Source: Sialis fuliginosa
Taxonomy: Eukaryota; Arthropoda; Insecta; Megaloptera; Sialidae
DNA length: 64,000 bases
Reading direction: 5' to 3'
Assembly: GCA_961205875.1 (NCBI GenBank)
Contig: OY540813.1
Location: forward strand, 28,863,001-28,927,000
Below the pieces are notes generated by a model, which did not search any database, was not told the DNA's origin, and worked only from the letters and a program-made list of their open reading frames with translations. Numbering within the stretch: position 1 is the first letter of the stretch; each line of letters opens with the position of its first letter. A program made the position numbers and the translations under genes. Below are positions 1 through 11,211 of this stretch, piece by piece.

Positions 1-107
1 TCATATAGTAATTTTGACTTCTATCAAAAATTAATAATATTTTCCCTTGGTAGAGGGGCGGCAATTTTTTTTTGCCCAGGGCGGTACTTAACGTAAATAC
101 GCCACTG
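1..107. mobile_element. Partial transposon end (CAGTGGCGTA family)
   Basis: The complement of 98-107 reads CAGTGGCGTA, followed inward by a G/C-rich segment (GCCCTGGGCGG-like, near 75-85). The same terminal word begins the hAT-type element at 46523 and closes the element ending near 42022. The other end would lie outside the window. Family assignment rests on the terminal similarity only. Confidence 0.4.
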
Positions 108-744
108 ATTGAAACTAGTGTGCTCCGTTAAGTCAGTTGTTTATAAAATTAATTAATTAATATTTTATATTGCATTTAAGAGGATTTCAGTGATAATTCA
201 GACAAACGTCTATTTGGAACCATCATCTCTTTCAAATCAAATTCAATTGCAATTTAAGAAATCAGCGTCAAAATTATTTTAAATGGAAAAGTAGGGAAGC
301 ATTATCTACATTTCGTTTATGAATTAATAATGTTTATAAATATTAGTAAGTAGGTACACAAAAACACAGCTGATCATAAAAAAAATCTAAACAATCAGTA
401 CAGGTGGTTGAAAAACATCTGCTCCAAAAAACTATGTAAACAACTAATTATTAATATTATGTTAATGATGTACACATGTACCATATATCTACTATATTAC
501 ACATGAGATTTAAAAAAATACATTTACATAATTTTTTTAGACATGGTAAATATATAAAAACGATTTTGCTCAATATATTTATTTGCTTCTGATTTATGAA
601 CGCATGCTTCACAATTTAATCGCGGAAAAAATACTTGTAAAGCCTGTATTACGCTTGTCAATTTTTTCGTTAAATTTAAGTACTTAAAAAGGGTCAATTT
701 TTTAAAAGTGTGTAAACTAAAATTAACTTACATTAAAGAAATTA

Positions 745-930
745 TACAGAGCTAGCTGTTACCCGCGATTTCGTCCGCGTGGAATTAGTAATTTTTTATC
801 TAATCAATTTTTCGGGATACAAAGTAGCCTATGTCCTTCCTCATGATACAAGCTATTTCCCTGCCAAATTTCAGCAAGATTGGTTCAGTAATTAGTCGTA
901 AAAATGCAGCAAACAGACAGACAGAGTTAC
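745..930 (+). mobile_element. RTE/SINE-like 3' tail
   Basis: Contains the common arthropod retroelement signature: TTACCCGCGATTTCGTCCGC near 760, then a diverged 'AAATTTCAGCAAGATTGGTTCAG' type segment near 867-890 and a CAGACAGACAGA run near 914-925. A reverse-oriented relative lies at 4935-5095, and a short piece of the 'cttcgccc' head at about 42345-42380. It is a non-coding retroelement tail; whether SINE or truncated RTE LINE cannot be told here. Confidence 0.55.
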
Positions 931-936
931 TTTTGC

Positions 937-1228
937 CAGGGCTTCGAACCGGAACTGAACCGAAAACCGGAAAAACCGTTATTTTTGGCCGGAACGAAAA
1001 CCGGAACAGAACCGAAATAAAAATATCGGTTTTTACGGTTCAATATAATACGTTAAAATACGCGCATTAACATGATCTTATTTCCCATTACAATTGTCGT
1101 TCGGGCTATCATACAAGTACCATAAAATATTCTAAATTATGGTAGAAAAAATTTTTTTAATACAAATAATTTTTTTTTAAATTAATCACTCGGAGCTGAA
1201 CCGAAAACCTAAAAAACCTTTATAACTA
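937..1228. mobile_element. hAT-like MITE, GAACCGGAACTGAACCG family
   Basis: Begins CAGGGCTTCGAACCGGAACT and is rich in repeated GAACCG/AAAACC words through 1020, with a related 'gagctgaaccgaaaacc' block near 1193. A second copy of the first 70 bases is at 44049-44125. The right terminus is not clear, so the end is approximate. The CAG start fits hAT elements, but no target duplication was found. Confidence 0.4.
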
Positions 1229-1514
1229 CGGACATCAGTGTAATTGTTTGTTTAATTATAATTAGTGCAAAATAAGTTCCGCAGTCTTTTAACATGAGCC
1301 TATTAAATGCATTTAAGATATTTTAGCCAGTCAATAGTACTTACTTTTTAATTTTTACAATCAACATTACTATTTAAATAAACTTTCGTTTCAATACACA
1401 AATATCTGTCCGATTCAATGCATAAGTAACCTTTTAAATTATTTGACAAAGTTCATCATCACAGAAATAAGATTTGAAAAGTAAGTTACCATTAATGTTT
1501 GACTCAAATATATG

Positions 1515-1629
1515 ACTTAAACTAAAATATACACCTTAACCACAATAAAACGTGTTTCGACTTCACAAGAAGTCCTCATCAGGAGCCTAACAGTTTTATT
1601 GTGGTTAAGGTGTATATTTTAGTTTAAGT
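1515..1629. repeat. Perfect 36-bp inverted repeat with a structured 43-nt loop
   Basis: Arms 1515-1550 and 1594-1629 are exact reverse complements over 36 bp. The loop (1551-1593) itself holds GACTTC-ACAA-GAAGTC and the near-palindrome TCCTCATCAGGA. No coding potential. It may be a small fold-back transposon or a conserved insect repeat; no target duplication was identified. Confidence 0.8.
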
Positions 1630-2420
1630 GACTAGAAACCACAGTTTCTCCGTTTTTCCAGTAGTATCAAATATATGAATATGCAATATTACACAAAATA
1701 TCAAAAAGTGTAATATCTCACCTTTGGAATCTTCTTCAAAAAACTATTTTTTTTTTAGTTTTTACGACGACTTATATTGTCAATACAAACATAACACATG
1801 GTACTAGGCAAATGCTATCTTTATGGTGTAGTTTATCGAGCTTATTGTTAGTGATACAATAAAATTTGAATTTATTCATTCGAATAGTTTCAATGGAACA
1901 TACATTGTCCGTTTCATGAACTGAACGTTTCATTGCGCATCTCCCTTACTGTAAAGAAATTCAGATGGCGATCTTTTAAGAGATAATATAACACTATGTG
2001 CAATCCACAAGTGATTTAAAATTATGCTAATTTTTATTTGATATGAGACATCTGATAGTATAGCTTCGCGGACCCCAGTTTAAAAAGCGCTGTTTTAGAA
2101 TATTTAAGTTGTTGGTTTTATTAACAGAAATCAATAAACCTGTTCGCATTGAGCTTTTGTATATAATATCTACGAAAACAATATATTTTTTCTAGTTATT
2201 ATTTACGAGTACGTCGATATATTGATGAAACAGCGTTGTAGGTATTTATAAAAACCATTTCGCTCACGCTTCGAGTTTATGTTTAAAAATAAAAATATAC
2301 AGCCTATTGCTAAATAAAGTATGTGTATATTTATTATTTAAAGTTTTTATTTATTTTTAAATATTTATATGTAACCTATATGTAAATAACTCCCTTAAAT
2401 TGCCGTGCAGCAATACTAAC

Positions 2421-2656
2421 CTTGGGATGCATAAAGCAAAATTAATCACGATTAGTTAATCAGTTGTTTTAAAACCATTATTACGTCAATTTTAAAAAAA
2501 CAATCATGGTTATGATAAATTTTATGAAGTAAAAAATTATCATATTTAGTGAATTGTTCATTTACAAATTGAGATTAAGTTTAGAATTAACGGTAATCAT
2601 GGTTTGAAAATAATTGATTAACTAATCGTGGTTAATTTTGCTTTATGAAACCCAGG
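2421..2656. mobile_element. MITE with about 40-bp terminal inverted repeats
   Basis: The left end (CTTGGGATGCATAAAGCAAA, then ATTAATCACGATTAGTTAAT) is matched in reverse complement by the right end (CCTGGGTTTCATAAAGCAAA, then ATTAACCACGATTAGTTAAT). The pair brackets about 235 bp of AT-rich DNA without a reading frame. No unambiguous target duplication, so the superfamily is left open. Confidence 0.7.
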
Positions 2657-3560
2657 ATAAGCCATTTATTAGATTTGATCAAAAAAATTTATCATGGCTC
2701 GTAGAGGTTCTCAAAATTGATGTAAATTATTGTCGAATTCGTTTTCAACGCAAAAATTTTATGACCCTGTGTAATTAATGTATAAAAATTATCTCAACTC
2801 TGAAACAATCACCTGCATATCATAAAAATATAAACATCATTAAGTTAATAAAAAAAAAAATAATAACAGTCACATTACTGATCACGACTTTAGTTTACAA
2901 ATGATAGAGTTCAACAGGGTACATACATCCAATTATTTATTATTCATTATTATAGACTTTTTTAACCGAAATGAAAAAACACCAATAATGAGTTGCATCT
3001 TATTAAATTTGAATAGCTAGAAAATGTCGATTTCTCATGTACATTTTTTTCGCAATTAGTTGTTCGTTCACCTTTCGATCTTAATGTATTTTATTTACAT
3101 GATATTTACAATATATTTGTACCGTTATCAAAAATGGAAAATACAATCTCTACATTGGCGTGCATATGAATTTAAATATTTTATTTTTATCCTTATACCA
3201 TTTATGAAGGCGTGCGAGTAAAATGTGAGAGAAATGTGTTTTTTATATAATATATATATTATATAATAATAATTAATTAAATCGTCGTTTTGGCACGTTA
3301 TTTTCTATCAATATATTTATACTTATTTAAATTTAAACATTTAACTACTCTCATCCGGCTACGGCCCTGTGCCCCATTCTATATGATTTATTATAAAAAT
3401 CTTAATAAATTATAATGAAGGAAATTGGTTAACACGCGATCAGATTTCGATAAAATGTAATTTGAATCGATGTTGATAGGAATGAAATATGTATCACATA
3501 TGTTTAGTGTAATTGATTTTTAATATCTTCTGTTAAAAACACATAAGTAATTTGTTGTAT
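2657..3560. other. AT-rich DNA, no recognisable feature
   Basis: I see no coding exon or clear transposon here. There is a short AT palindrome near 3243-3265 built of TA steps. Confidence 0.5.
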
Positions 3561-3572
3561 GTGCACAAGGAT

Positions 3573-3878
3573 AAGCTTGTCCAACCCGCGGCTCACGGGC
3601 CACATGCGGCCCTCGAGGATCCTTGGTGCGGCCCGCGAGAATAATTAAAAAAAATTATAATAATAAATTTATTTTGAAATTAGTACGACTAAAAAAAAGG
3701 GTCTTCAGTTTTTATTTTTTTTAATCTAACTCTATTTATTCAATAAAATTAGGAATTGAAATTGACGCGACAATAAAAGGTCCTCAGTTTTATATTCTGG
3801 CCTGCGGCCTTTAGTAAATTAAATTAAATTAAATTTTTGCCATGCGGCCCAGAAGGTTCAAAAGGTTGGACACCTATG
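3573..3878. mobile_element. hAT-like non-autonomous element, GTCCAACC family
   Basis: The left side has AAGCTTGTCCAACCCGCGG and GCGGCCC words; the right side ends GGTTGGACACCTATG, so both ends carry GTCCAACC in inverted orientation. Relatives are at 6548-6845, 38872-39487 and 46620-46835, and a more distant one at 5333-5402. It abuts the fold-back element starting at 3881. Confidence 0.6.
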
Positions 3879-3880
3879 CA

Positions 3881-4526
3881 CAGGGTGTCCGTAGAAATTG
3901 AAATATCAATGGGACGTCCCCTCAATCTGTTCTTTGTGACCAAAAAATAAGGTAATCACAAATTCAGCACTGACAATTAATATTTAGACTACGAGTATGC
4001 TCAAAGCACTTTAAATTTAACGTGTATTTCAAATAGCAATTTTCGCGTTTTTCTGAAAATACTACTTTTCTCTCAATTTTTCCCGTTTTTCCTGTATAAT
4101 ATTATGATTTTTTCTGGTAAATGGCAAATTCTTAATGAAGTCTATAGTTTAAAAAAAATTAATTTATAAATTCCATATACGCAGAAAATCGTTTAAACAT
4201 AAAAATTTGTTACATTTAACAAAAAATCGATTTTCTGCGCAGATGGAATTTATAAATTGATTTTAAAAACTATAAGTAGTCTTCTTTAAATTTGTTTTGC
4301 CATTTACCAAAAAAAATCTTAATATACAGGAAAAAATTGATAAAAGATTATTTTCAGAAAAACGTAAATATTTCTATTTAAAATACACATTAAATTTAAT
4401 TAAAGTGCATTGAGTATAGCCTAAATATTAATTGTCAACGCTGAGTTCGTCGTTACCTTATTTTTTGGTCACAAAGAACAGATTGAGGGGGCGTCCCTTT
4501 AATATTCCAATTTGTACGGACACCCT
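3881..4526. mobile_element. Fold-back element with CAGGGTGTCCGTA ends
   Basis: Almost the whole element is an imperfect palindrome. The outermost 19 bases (near AGGGTGTCCGTAGAAATTG) return inverted at 4508-4526, and paired blocks run in to a centre near 4190-4215. The ends resemble Tc1/mariner-type MITE termini, but flanking TA dinucleotides are not preserved. The 63-codon reading frame on the complement is a by-product. Confidence 0.65.
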
Positions 4527-4934
4527 AATGTACAATAATGTACATATCATTGATAGATTATTATAAGGCATGCAAAGATTTTGAAACTTTGTAAGTTCAA
4601 AATATTTGTTTGGAAATGTATTTACGAGACACCACAGTTTCGGAACCACTGCTATAAATATTAATTAATACTAAACTACATTTATTCTTACACATAATTT
4701 ATAAAAAAGGGTATTTTCAATATAAGCATTACACTTTTTAGAATCACTGCTAAATAATCATTAATTAATCCGCTAATATTTATTATTATATAGTTCGGAA
4801 GTTTCCTCTTCACTAAAGTTTCGCTTATATGAGAACATGGCTTTTAATTATGTATTTTGAAAATGGAATATAAATGTAATTTAAACTTCTTCTTTAATTA
4901 TCTGATATTTAATATTATCAGTATATTAAATTCA

Positions 4935-5095
4935 TACTAATATTATAAATGCAAAAGTTTGTCTGTCTCTCTGTCTGTGTGTTACCTTTTCTCACGGCTG
5001 AACCGATCTTAATAAAATTTGGCATAGAGATAGCTTTTATCTTGAGGAAGCACATAGGCTGTGTGTCTCGAAAAATGTATTAGATAAAAAAATGA
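4935..5095 (-). mobile_element. RTE/SINE-like tail, antisense
   Basis: Carries ACTAATATTATAAATGCAAA (about 4937-4956), a TCTGTCTGTG run and 'gctgaaccgatcttaataaaatttggca', the reverse-orientation form of the tail at 745-930. Typical retroelement debris of insect genomes. Confidence 0.55.
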
Positions 5096-5332
5096 GTGTG
5101 TGACATTTTGTTTAATCGACTATCACAACAGATATCTATATTACCTAACCTTTTTCTTCTTCATGGTTTTTATGTAGGTATATATATAACTTATCTACTG
5201 TTTTTTTATTTATTTATTGCTCTATCATTATTAGTTCCGAGGATATTCCCTAATATTGCTGGGAAAGACGTAGTTCTATTAAAAAAAAATCAAAACTAAA
5301 AAATCTAATTTTTTTTACAAAATTTCTTATTT

Positions 5333-5402
5333 ATGTGCGGCCCTCGGAAAATTGTAGGTCGTCAATGTGGCCCGCAGTGCAATTTGGGTTGACCAGGCCT
5401 GA
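5333..5402. mobile_element. hAT-like terminal fragment
   Basis: GTGCGGCCCTCGG and GTGGCCCGCAGTGC words followed by GGTTGACCAGGCCTG. Its complement starts CAGGCCTGGTCAACCC, resembling the GTCCAACC/GCGGCCC termini of the family at 3573. Only one end is recognisable. Confidence 0.35.
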
Positions 5403-5928
5403 TTTAATTAAATTATATCTTTTATTTTAATCAATTAAGATATTATTAATGATTGCATTGGCTAAAATATTTTTTTTGTAATATGCTCCGTAATATTGAT
5501 TAAAATCTAATTACTAATTAAATAACGTTTAAGTACTTACTAAATACAGTTTAAAATCACATTTAGTAAGGCTTAACTGCAATTACAGGACTAATATTTA
5601 GGAACATTTACACGAACACGAATCGATGTTAAGCCTCGCTCGATGATCAAAGATTTGAACTAGAAATACTCAGACGAGTTTTGACAACCCAAATCGTTTT
5701 CTGATTGATTGTAGTAGCTTCTTCTATGAATTTTCTTCAATCGATTCAAAGTGGTTTTTTTAGTCGGTTGATCTGGTGAATATGGAGGCTGAATTTTTGT
5801 TGAATTGTTTTCTTAAAATTCATTAATAATGATGGCAATGTGAGATAGTTCGTTCGTAGTATGTTTCATCACGTTATATATTTTTCTACTACCATCAACA
5901 AGTATATAGGTACAACCTATGTAGAAAA
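5403..5928. other. AT-rich DNA, no recognisable feature
   Basis: No exon, RNA gene or transposon end could be supported in this stretch. Confidence 0.4.
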
Positions 5929-5929
5929 T

Positions 5930-6142
5930 ACCAGCCTTGACGATGGGTCCAAGCTTGGCCCAATATTGGGTTGCCACTTGCCAGATACCGAGCTTCGGGT
6001 CACCTATTCTTTACACAAGACTGGGCCAACTCTGGGCCAGCCTTGGTACGACAAGCCTTGGCCGAGTCTTGAACGAAGTTATCATTCGTATCTTGGCCCA
6101 GTGTTGGCTAGCATTGGCGCAAGCCTGGGCCAACCGTGGCCT
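5930..6142. repeat. GC-rich tract of repeated TTGGCCCA/GGGCCAA words
   Basis: In otherwise AT-rich DNA, half-palindromic words recur about every 15-40 bp: AAGCTTGGCCCAATATTGGG, ACTGGGCCAACTCTGGGCCA, CTTGGCCGAGTCTTG, CTTGGCCCAGTGTTGGC, CTGGGCCAACCGTGGCC. Two overlapping reading frames (102 and 116 codons) span it and look like consequences of the base composition. It may be the body of an uncharacterised repeat. Confidence 0.6.
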
Positions 6143-6547
6143 CTTTGTAATTTCCTACATGGAAATTAAAAGCAAAATTACAAACGATATCCACATGGAA
6201 AGTTTATCAAGAATTAGCATTTATTGTTTTCACCTAAAATATACAAGTTTCACACATATTATGCTATCATTGGTGGTACTATTATAAAAGAAAAAAATTA
6301 CCAATGCAAAGCCAAGTGCCAATGAACTGGTCATTTTCAGGGTCAAGTCGAGACATGCAAAATAGAGTTAACAGCGTAATATACTGTGTGATGGAACTAT
6401 ATATAGCGTGTTAACACGTATGTGTTGTCATCTTCATGTTTACATATGTGTGTGTGTGAATGGAGGTGTGAAGAAATGGAAACTTATACAGTGACCGATG
6501 TTGGTTTCGTTTCTTCCAGTGATATGTTGTTTGTTGTGTAGTATATA

Positions 6548-6845
6548 CATAGGTGTCCAACCTTTTGGGCCGCATTGCATAAACCCAATCTACCAAGGGC
6601 CGTACATGACCCCCCCCCCCCCCCCCAAATATTCAGTGTTCTAAAAAAACGTGTTTTGAGAAAACATCAGTTCAATATACCTTTAAAAAAATTTACTCAA
6701 TGTATTTATCCCACCCCCTCTGAATTTTTTTCTTACTACAACTTAATTTTAAGAAAAAAATAAGATCAACTTAAAAAACTTAAAAAACTTAAAACACTGA
6801 GAAATATATGTACCTAATAATGAAAATTAACAGTTTTTCATTATA
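6548..6845. mobile_element. hAT-like copy with poly(C) tract (truncated)
   Basis: Starts CATAGGTGTCCAACCTTTTG, followed by GGGCCGCA and a long C run near 6609-6626. The next 130 bp (from CAGTGTTCTAAAAAAACG) match the copy at 38872-39487. The opposite GCTTGTCCAACC end is missing, so this copy is 3'-truncated. Confidence 0.6.
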
Positions 6846-7084
6846 TATGTGAAAGGGGATGTTCCATCCACGATTTAGGTCGGAACTTTTCGGGCTCTTA
6901 TTCCGAACCTTACTGAGAGTTCGTGGACAAAGTATCAAAACTTTATAATTTTTTTCTTCTATTTGGCGAATTTTAATCTAAATACCGTGGACTAAAATAA
7001 ATATAATAATTAATTGATTATTTAATTAATAATCAATTATTATTTTTTTAAAGTAATACAAAAAATTTAGGTACAGTTATAATA

Positions 7085-7193
7085 TCCTCATAGAAAAATG
7101 AGGATGCGGAGTTTTAAAAACACAAAGTTGCGGATAAGGATGCGGATGAGGATATGTAAATTAATGCGGATGCGGATATCCGTTACATCCCTG
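7085..7193. mobile_element. Half copy of GGATGCGG-rich hAT MITE
   Basis: Repeated GATGCGGAT words ending GATATCCGTTACATCCCTG. This is one arm of the palindromic MITE preserved complete at 36977-37206, whose ends read CAGGGATGTAACGGATG. The other arm is lost or heavily diverged. Confidence 0.6.
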
Positions 7194-7198
7194 ATTAA

Positions 7199-7880
7199 AA
7201 CAATCGTTTTTGTTGATAAACCCATGCCGCAAACGAGTTATTTTAACAGTAGAACAAAAGGACTCCGCGCAAATGCAATGAATTTTGCCATTTGGTTGAA
7301 ACTTTTTATGTAAATGATAGTTCAAAGTGTGCTGATCAAAAGTTGTAATGGGTGCAACATACAAAAATCCATAATTTCTGCTCCAGGGGGCACCCAGACA
7401 ATTTTTTTTATCTCCTAAAGGGCCAACTTTTAGAAGAATTTACAATGAATAAAAAGTACTTCCAATTAGTCAATGAATACAAAGAATTTTTTTAGAACAT
7501 TTTGGTTGGGCACTTTTTATAAAATTAATAAATGTCATAAAAAATTCAAAAAATGATTTCTTTATATTGTTTGGCTAATTCTAATAACTTTCCATCCTTT
7601 ACAAAATTTTCTAAAAGTTAATCCTTTAGGTCATAGGAGATAAATATAAAATTAACATTAATATAGTATGTTTGGGTGCCCCCTGAGGCCGAAATTATGA
7701 ATTTTCGTAGGTTATATCCATTATACCATTTGATCAGCTTACTTTGAACTAACATTTACACAAAAAATTTCAACCAAAAAGCAAAATTCATTGCATTTGT
7801 GCTAGGTTCTTTCTTTTGTTCTACTGCTTAAATGGCTCGTTTGCGGACATGGTTTTACTAACAAAAAGTTAGCCCCCTCA
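7199..7880. mobile_element. Imperfect fold-back element
   Basis: The left arm (about 7199-7470) returns inverted at about 7590-7875. Examples are CCCATGCCGCAAACGAG against CTCGTTTGCGGACATGG, GAACAAAAGGA against TTTTGTTCTAC, GGGGGCACCCA against GGGTGCCCCC, and TTTATCTCCTAAAGG against CCTTTAGGTCATAGGAGATA. The centre (7470-7590) is unpaired AT-rich sequence. No coding content; the arms are diverged, suggesting age. Confidence 0.65.
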
Positions 7881-7904
7881 AATTCATATTTTTTGTTTAT
7901 TTTA

Positions 7905-8535
7905 TGCGCAATCGTTTGATAGTTATTAGTTTAATTAATTTTTATTAATTAAATTTTATGACAAAGTTAGCCCCCCACATTTGATTATTGAGTTCATTTT
8001 GGGTTTACAAGATTCATTTTTATTTAAAAATGTTTGATAGTACAAGTCTATCATTTGATAGTTATTACTTTTGCAGATTTTTAACTTTTTTGTTAAACAA
8101 CAATTAAATATTCAAATTTCCCGCGTTTAGGTTTGTTAGGTTAAAACATGCTCTAATAATATACAAGTTAATTGTCCTTGTTTAGGTTGGTTAGTTTCTG
8201 TTAGGTTAGGTTAGGTTAGATTAACTGTCCTAATTTTCTCATAACATTTATTTAATTAATTCTAATTAAAGTAGTAACTATCAAAAGACAAAATCAGACT
8301 ATCAAACACTATCAAACGAATATCAAACGATTGCAAATAAAACTAACTAAACATATGCATTTGGGGAGGCTGGAATTTTAAAAACGAGAACGCGGGAAAT
8401 TTAAAAATGTAATTGTTGTTTAACGAAAATGTTAAAAATCTGCGAAGGTAACGACTATCAAACGATAAGCTTGTACTATCAAACATTTTTAAATAAAAAG
8501 GAATCTTGTATACCCAAAATGGACACAATAATATT
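7905..8535. mobile_element. Imperfect fold-back element with TTAGG-like core
   Basis: TATCAAACGATT-type words and the block AAATGTTTGATAGTACAAG (8028-8046) return inverted near 8476-8500. CAGATTTTTAACTTTTTTGT pairs with ACGAAAATGTTAAAAATCTG, and ATTTCCCGCGTTTA with CGCGGGAAATTT. The middle (8190-8222) holds GTTAGGTTAGGTTAGGTTAG. Neighbouring DNA repeats the words TTTGATAGTTATTA and GTTAGCCCCC. Confidence 0.6.
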
Positions 8536-8781
8536 ATATTTGCGGACTTGGGTAATTAAATTGATTAAATAAAGAGTAAGTTGTTTTATTAGTAACATGA
8601 GAATTACAAAAAAACAAGCCCTATCATCCAAAAAAAACTGAAAACTTGCTGTTATAACGGCCATAACTGGTGCCTTTACCTTATATTTACTACATAGACG
8701 CAACTCTACGTTATAAGTTGTAATATGTAAATATGGTTCCGGGACAAAATAAGTTTGGGAGCCACTACTATTTAGGTTATC

Positions 8782-8934
8782 TACTCTCTTAAACTGAATC
8801 AGTGAGAATCAAGTGGTCTATACCAGTTCTTATGGATCAACCAGTGATTTTGGCCATGGTCATATTGAGGATCCTTGCAACAATGATCCACTGATTTGTT
8901 CAGTGACTATTCACTAATTCAGTTTAAAAGAGTA
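8782..8934. mobile_element. Short MITE with TACTCTCTTAAACTGAAT ends
   Basis: TACTCTCTTAAACTGAATCA at the left is matched inverted by AATTCAGTTTAAAAGAGTA at the right. Length is about 153 bp with a GATCCAC/GTGGTC-type inner pairing. The PIF-like MITE at 8936 is inserted directly against or within its right edge. Confidence 0.65.
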
Positions 8935-8935
8935 A

Positions 8936-9267
8936 TGTCCGGTATCATAAAGGACCTAGCAAATTTGTTAGCTAACAAGCACTCTCAAATGACGTATCTA
9001 ACTTATATGACAGTTCTTTTGGAGTTTGTTGAAGACTTTGACAAGTTTCGCGCACGCGTTGTAGGTAAATACCAACGATATTAAAACAATGGTGATATTA
9101 TGAAAATTATTTTGTACGGTGAAAGATGCCAACTGTGTTACAATTAGTTGAAGTGTCACTGCTCTAAATTCCATATCTAATCCATAGATACTAGTATAGA
9201 ATTAATACCCCATTTGTAAATAATTGCTAGCTAGCAAATTTTGCTAGGTCCTTTATGATACCGGACA
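8936..9267. mobile_element. PIF/Harbinger-like MITE, complete copy A
   Basis: Ends TGTCCGGTATCATAAAGGAC and its inverse, flanked by TAA at 8933-8935 and 9268-9270. A 3-bp TWA duplication is typical of PIF/Harbinger. Inner ends are also inverted (CTAGCAAATTTGTTAGCTAA against CTAGCTAGCAAATTTTGCTAG). It contains a 49-codon frame (MSGIIKDLANLLANK...) that recurs in copy 26240-26574. Other copies: 9760 (truncated) and 25154-25453. Confidence 0.85.
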
Positions 9268-9759
9268 TAAGTATATTTTAGATATTGGATGAAAATGTTT
9301 AAATCAACTTTCGACAAAAATTTAGAACTTTATTGCGTAATAAAAAAAATCAAATGGTAATAAATAATTATAGGTACGACAGTAAAGTCGAAACTGTTCA
9401 AATAAACAGTACAACAAATTATGAAATCAAATACTACAATTGTATAAACAGCTACTTTACAAGAAGTTCCTAGGTGTGTCTACATAAACGTATAAAAAAA
9501 TGCTATAAACTATCTATAAATGGTTTTTTAAATGATATCACGTTCGTGGACTCTGGAAGAAAATAATGTACAGTTTATAACAGTGTTTCTCAACATGCCG
9601 ATTAAAATGTAACTTGTATGTTCATGTTTTATAAAGTTTATAATTTATCCAATCAATCTTCATTACAAAAAAAACAAACTTCATCGTTTTGGTTTTCGTT
9701 GCCAATATTTCGCCACGCATTACTTTCTTGCGTCACTTATATTCAGAAAAAATAAGTAA

Positions 9760-9858
9760 TGTCCGGTATTATAAAGAAGCTATCAAAATTTGTTAGCTAT
9801 GTAACAAGCACTTTCAAATGGGGTATCAAACTTATATATATATGACAATTCCCTTGAT
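9760..9858. mobile_element. PIF/Harbinger-like MITE, truncated copy
   Basis: Starts TGTCCGGTATTATAAAGAAG after TAA and matches the first 95 bp of the copy at 8936, with small insertions. Homology stops near 9858 and no right end is present. Confidence 0.7.
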
Positions 9859-10965
9859 AATTTGCAACATTATAGTTAATTTCATTAAATTGTAACAAAC
9901 TTTTTTAAGAGTTCTCAAAATGTCCATTATAATCTATGATGAAACGTGGATCGAAATTATAACCAAAATGACGTGTTTATATCCAAAATATTTCTTGAAG
10001 CTTGTACAATTTTAAAGGCTGGTAAATTTTGAGAACCACTGGTATGTTGTCTTAGGTGTGGTAACCATTGAAGTTCGCAACATATCTGAAGATAGATACA
10101 AGTTGTCAAAGAACCGTTAGTAATATTCTGGACCGGTCCATCATAAAGGAATCTTCTATAACAGCAGACTAGCTCGCGCTATGTATTGCCCATTTTAAAA
10201 TTGCTTCGACGAAAAAAAATATACAGGAAGAGATGTTTAAAATACCGAGAATGTAGCGGTATGTGATTTTACCGACAATTTAATGTTACAAAAAATAATA
10301 TTGCCATTTTTTTTTAATTTTCGAAGTACCTGTCCTGTCTTATACATGCGTTCAAGTCACCATGTATAAGTTATTATATTATTTCTCCTTGTTCTTTTGA
10401 ATGGGATAATTATTGTAATTGTTTTGATTCATATTTTTATCGTTCTCTTCTTCTATAATTATCAGTGTTATTTAAATTTAAATCTACAATAATATATCTC
10501 ATTGTAATATTATGAATATAGTTTTTCCGTGTTTTCCCATTAAATGCAACTTGGTATTAACTTTTATATACCTATATAAAGAATTACCTTTTTGTATCTT
10601 AAACCATTTTTAATCTTCCGCACAGAAATCGAAAAAAAAATAGATTTTTTTCAAAAACCAAATTTTGGAAAGAAAGTTGTCAACAAAGCAAAGTTCACAT
10701 CCTAACAACTGGGGTATCAAATAAAAGCTAATGTAGGTACAATTTTTTTTTTTTAATTGATGAATGTGTACAATTATGCCGATGAAAACTATCAATTACC
10801 TCTATCAATTGTGGGGTTTTCGCGGATTGTTTTTTTTCATAAGATGCTCGTAGTGTGGCGCCATCTATTCTGTAACGCATAAACTTTTTTTAATTGGTAA
10901 GTGGCGCTACTCTTACCTTATTGTATTAGGTTTTTATCTTTGCATAGTTAATAACAAAGTGTGTA
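9859..10965. other. AT-rich DNA, no recognisable feature
   Basis: No exon or transposon end supported. The word GTGGCGCCATCTATTCTG (about 10856-10873) resembles one frequent in insect repeats, but that alone is not enough for a call. Confidence 0.4.
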
Positions 10966-10974
10966 CTGTGTGTA

Positions 10975-11062
10975 CCCAGGCCCGGATTTAGAAATTTGCC
11001 GCCCCTAGGCAGTTGCGAAAATTGCCCACCCCACCCCACCCCCCGTTCCTCAAAACTTCTTC
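10975..11062. mobile_element. hAT-like terminal fragment (CCCGGATTTAG)
   Basis: CAGGCCCGGATTTAGAAATT followed by GCCGCCCCTAGGC and a CCCCACCCCACCCCC run. The CAG start and GCCGCCCCTAGGC motif resemble widespread hAT-type termini. The second end was not found. Confidence 0.4.
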
Positions 11063-11211
11063 AATGGTGGAATAAGTTTGATACGAAAAGAAAAAAGAAA
11101 AGAGAAAATAGAAATGCATCTTCTCAGTTGATCAGTTTATGTATGTGGTTAAATACATAACTTTTGTAAAATTAAAAAGATATTGGAGACCAAGATATGA
11201 ACCTTGTTTTT

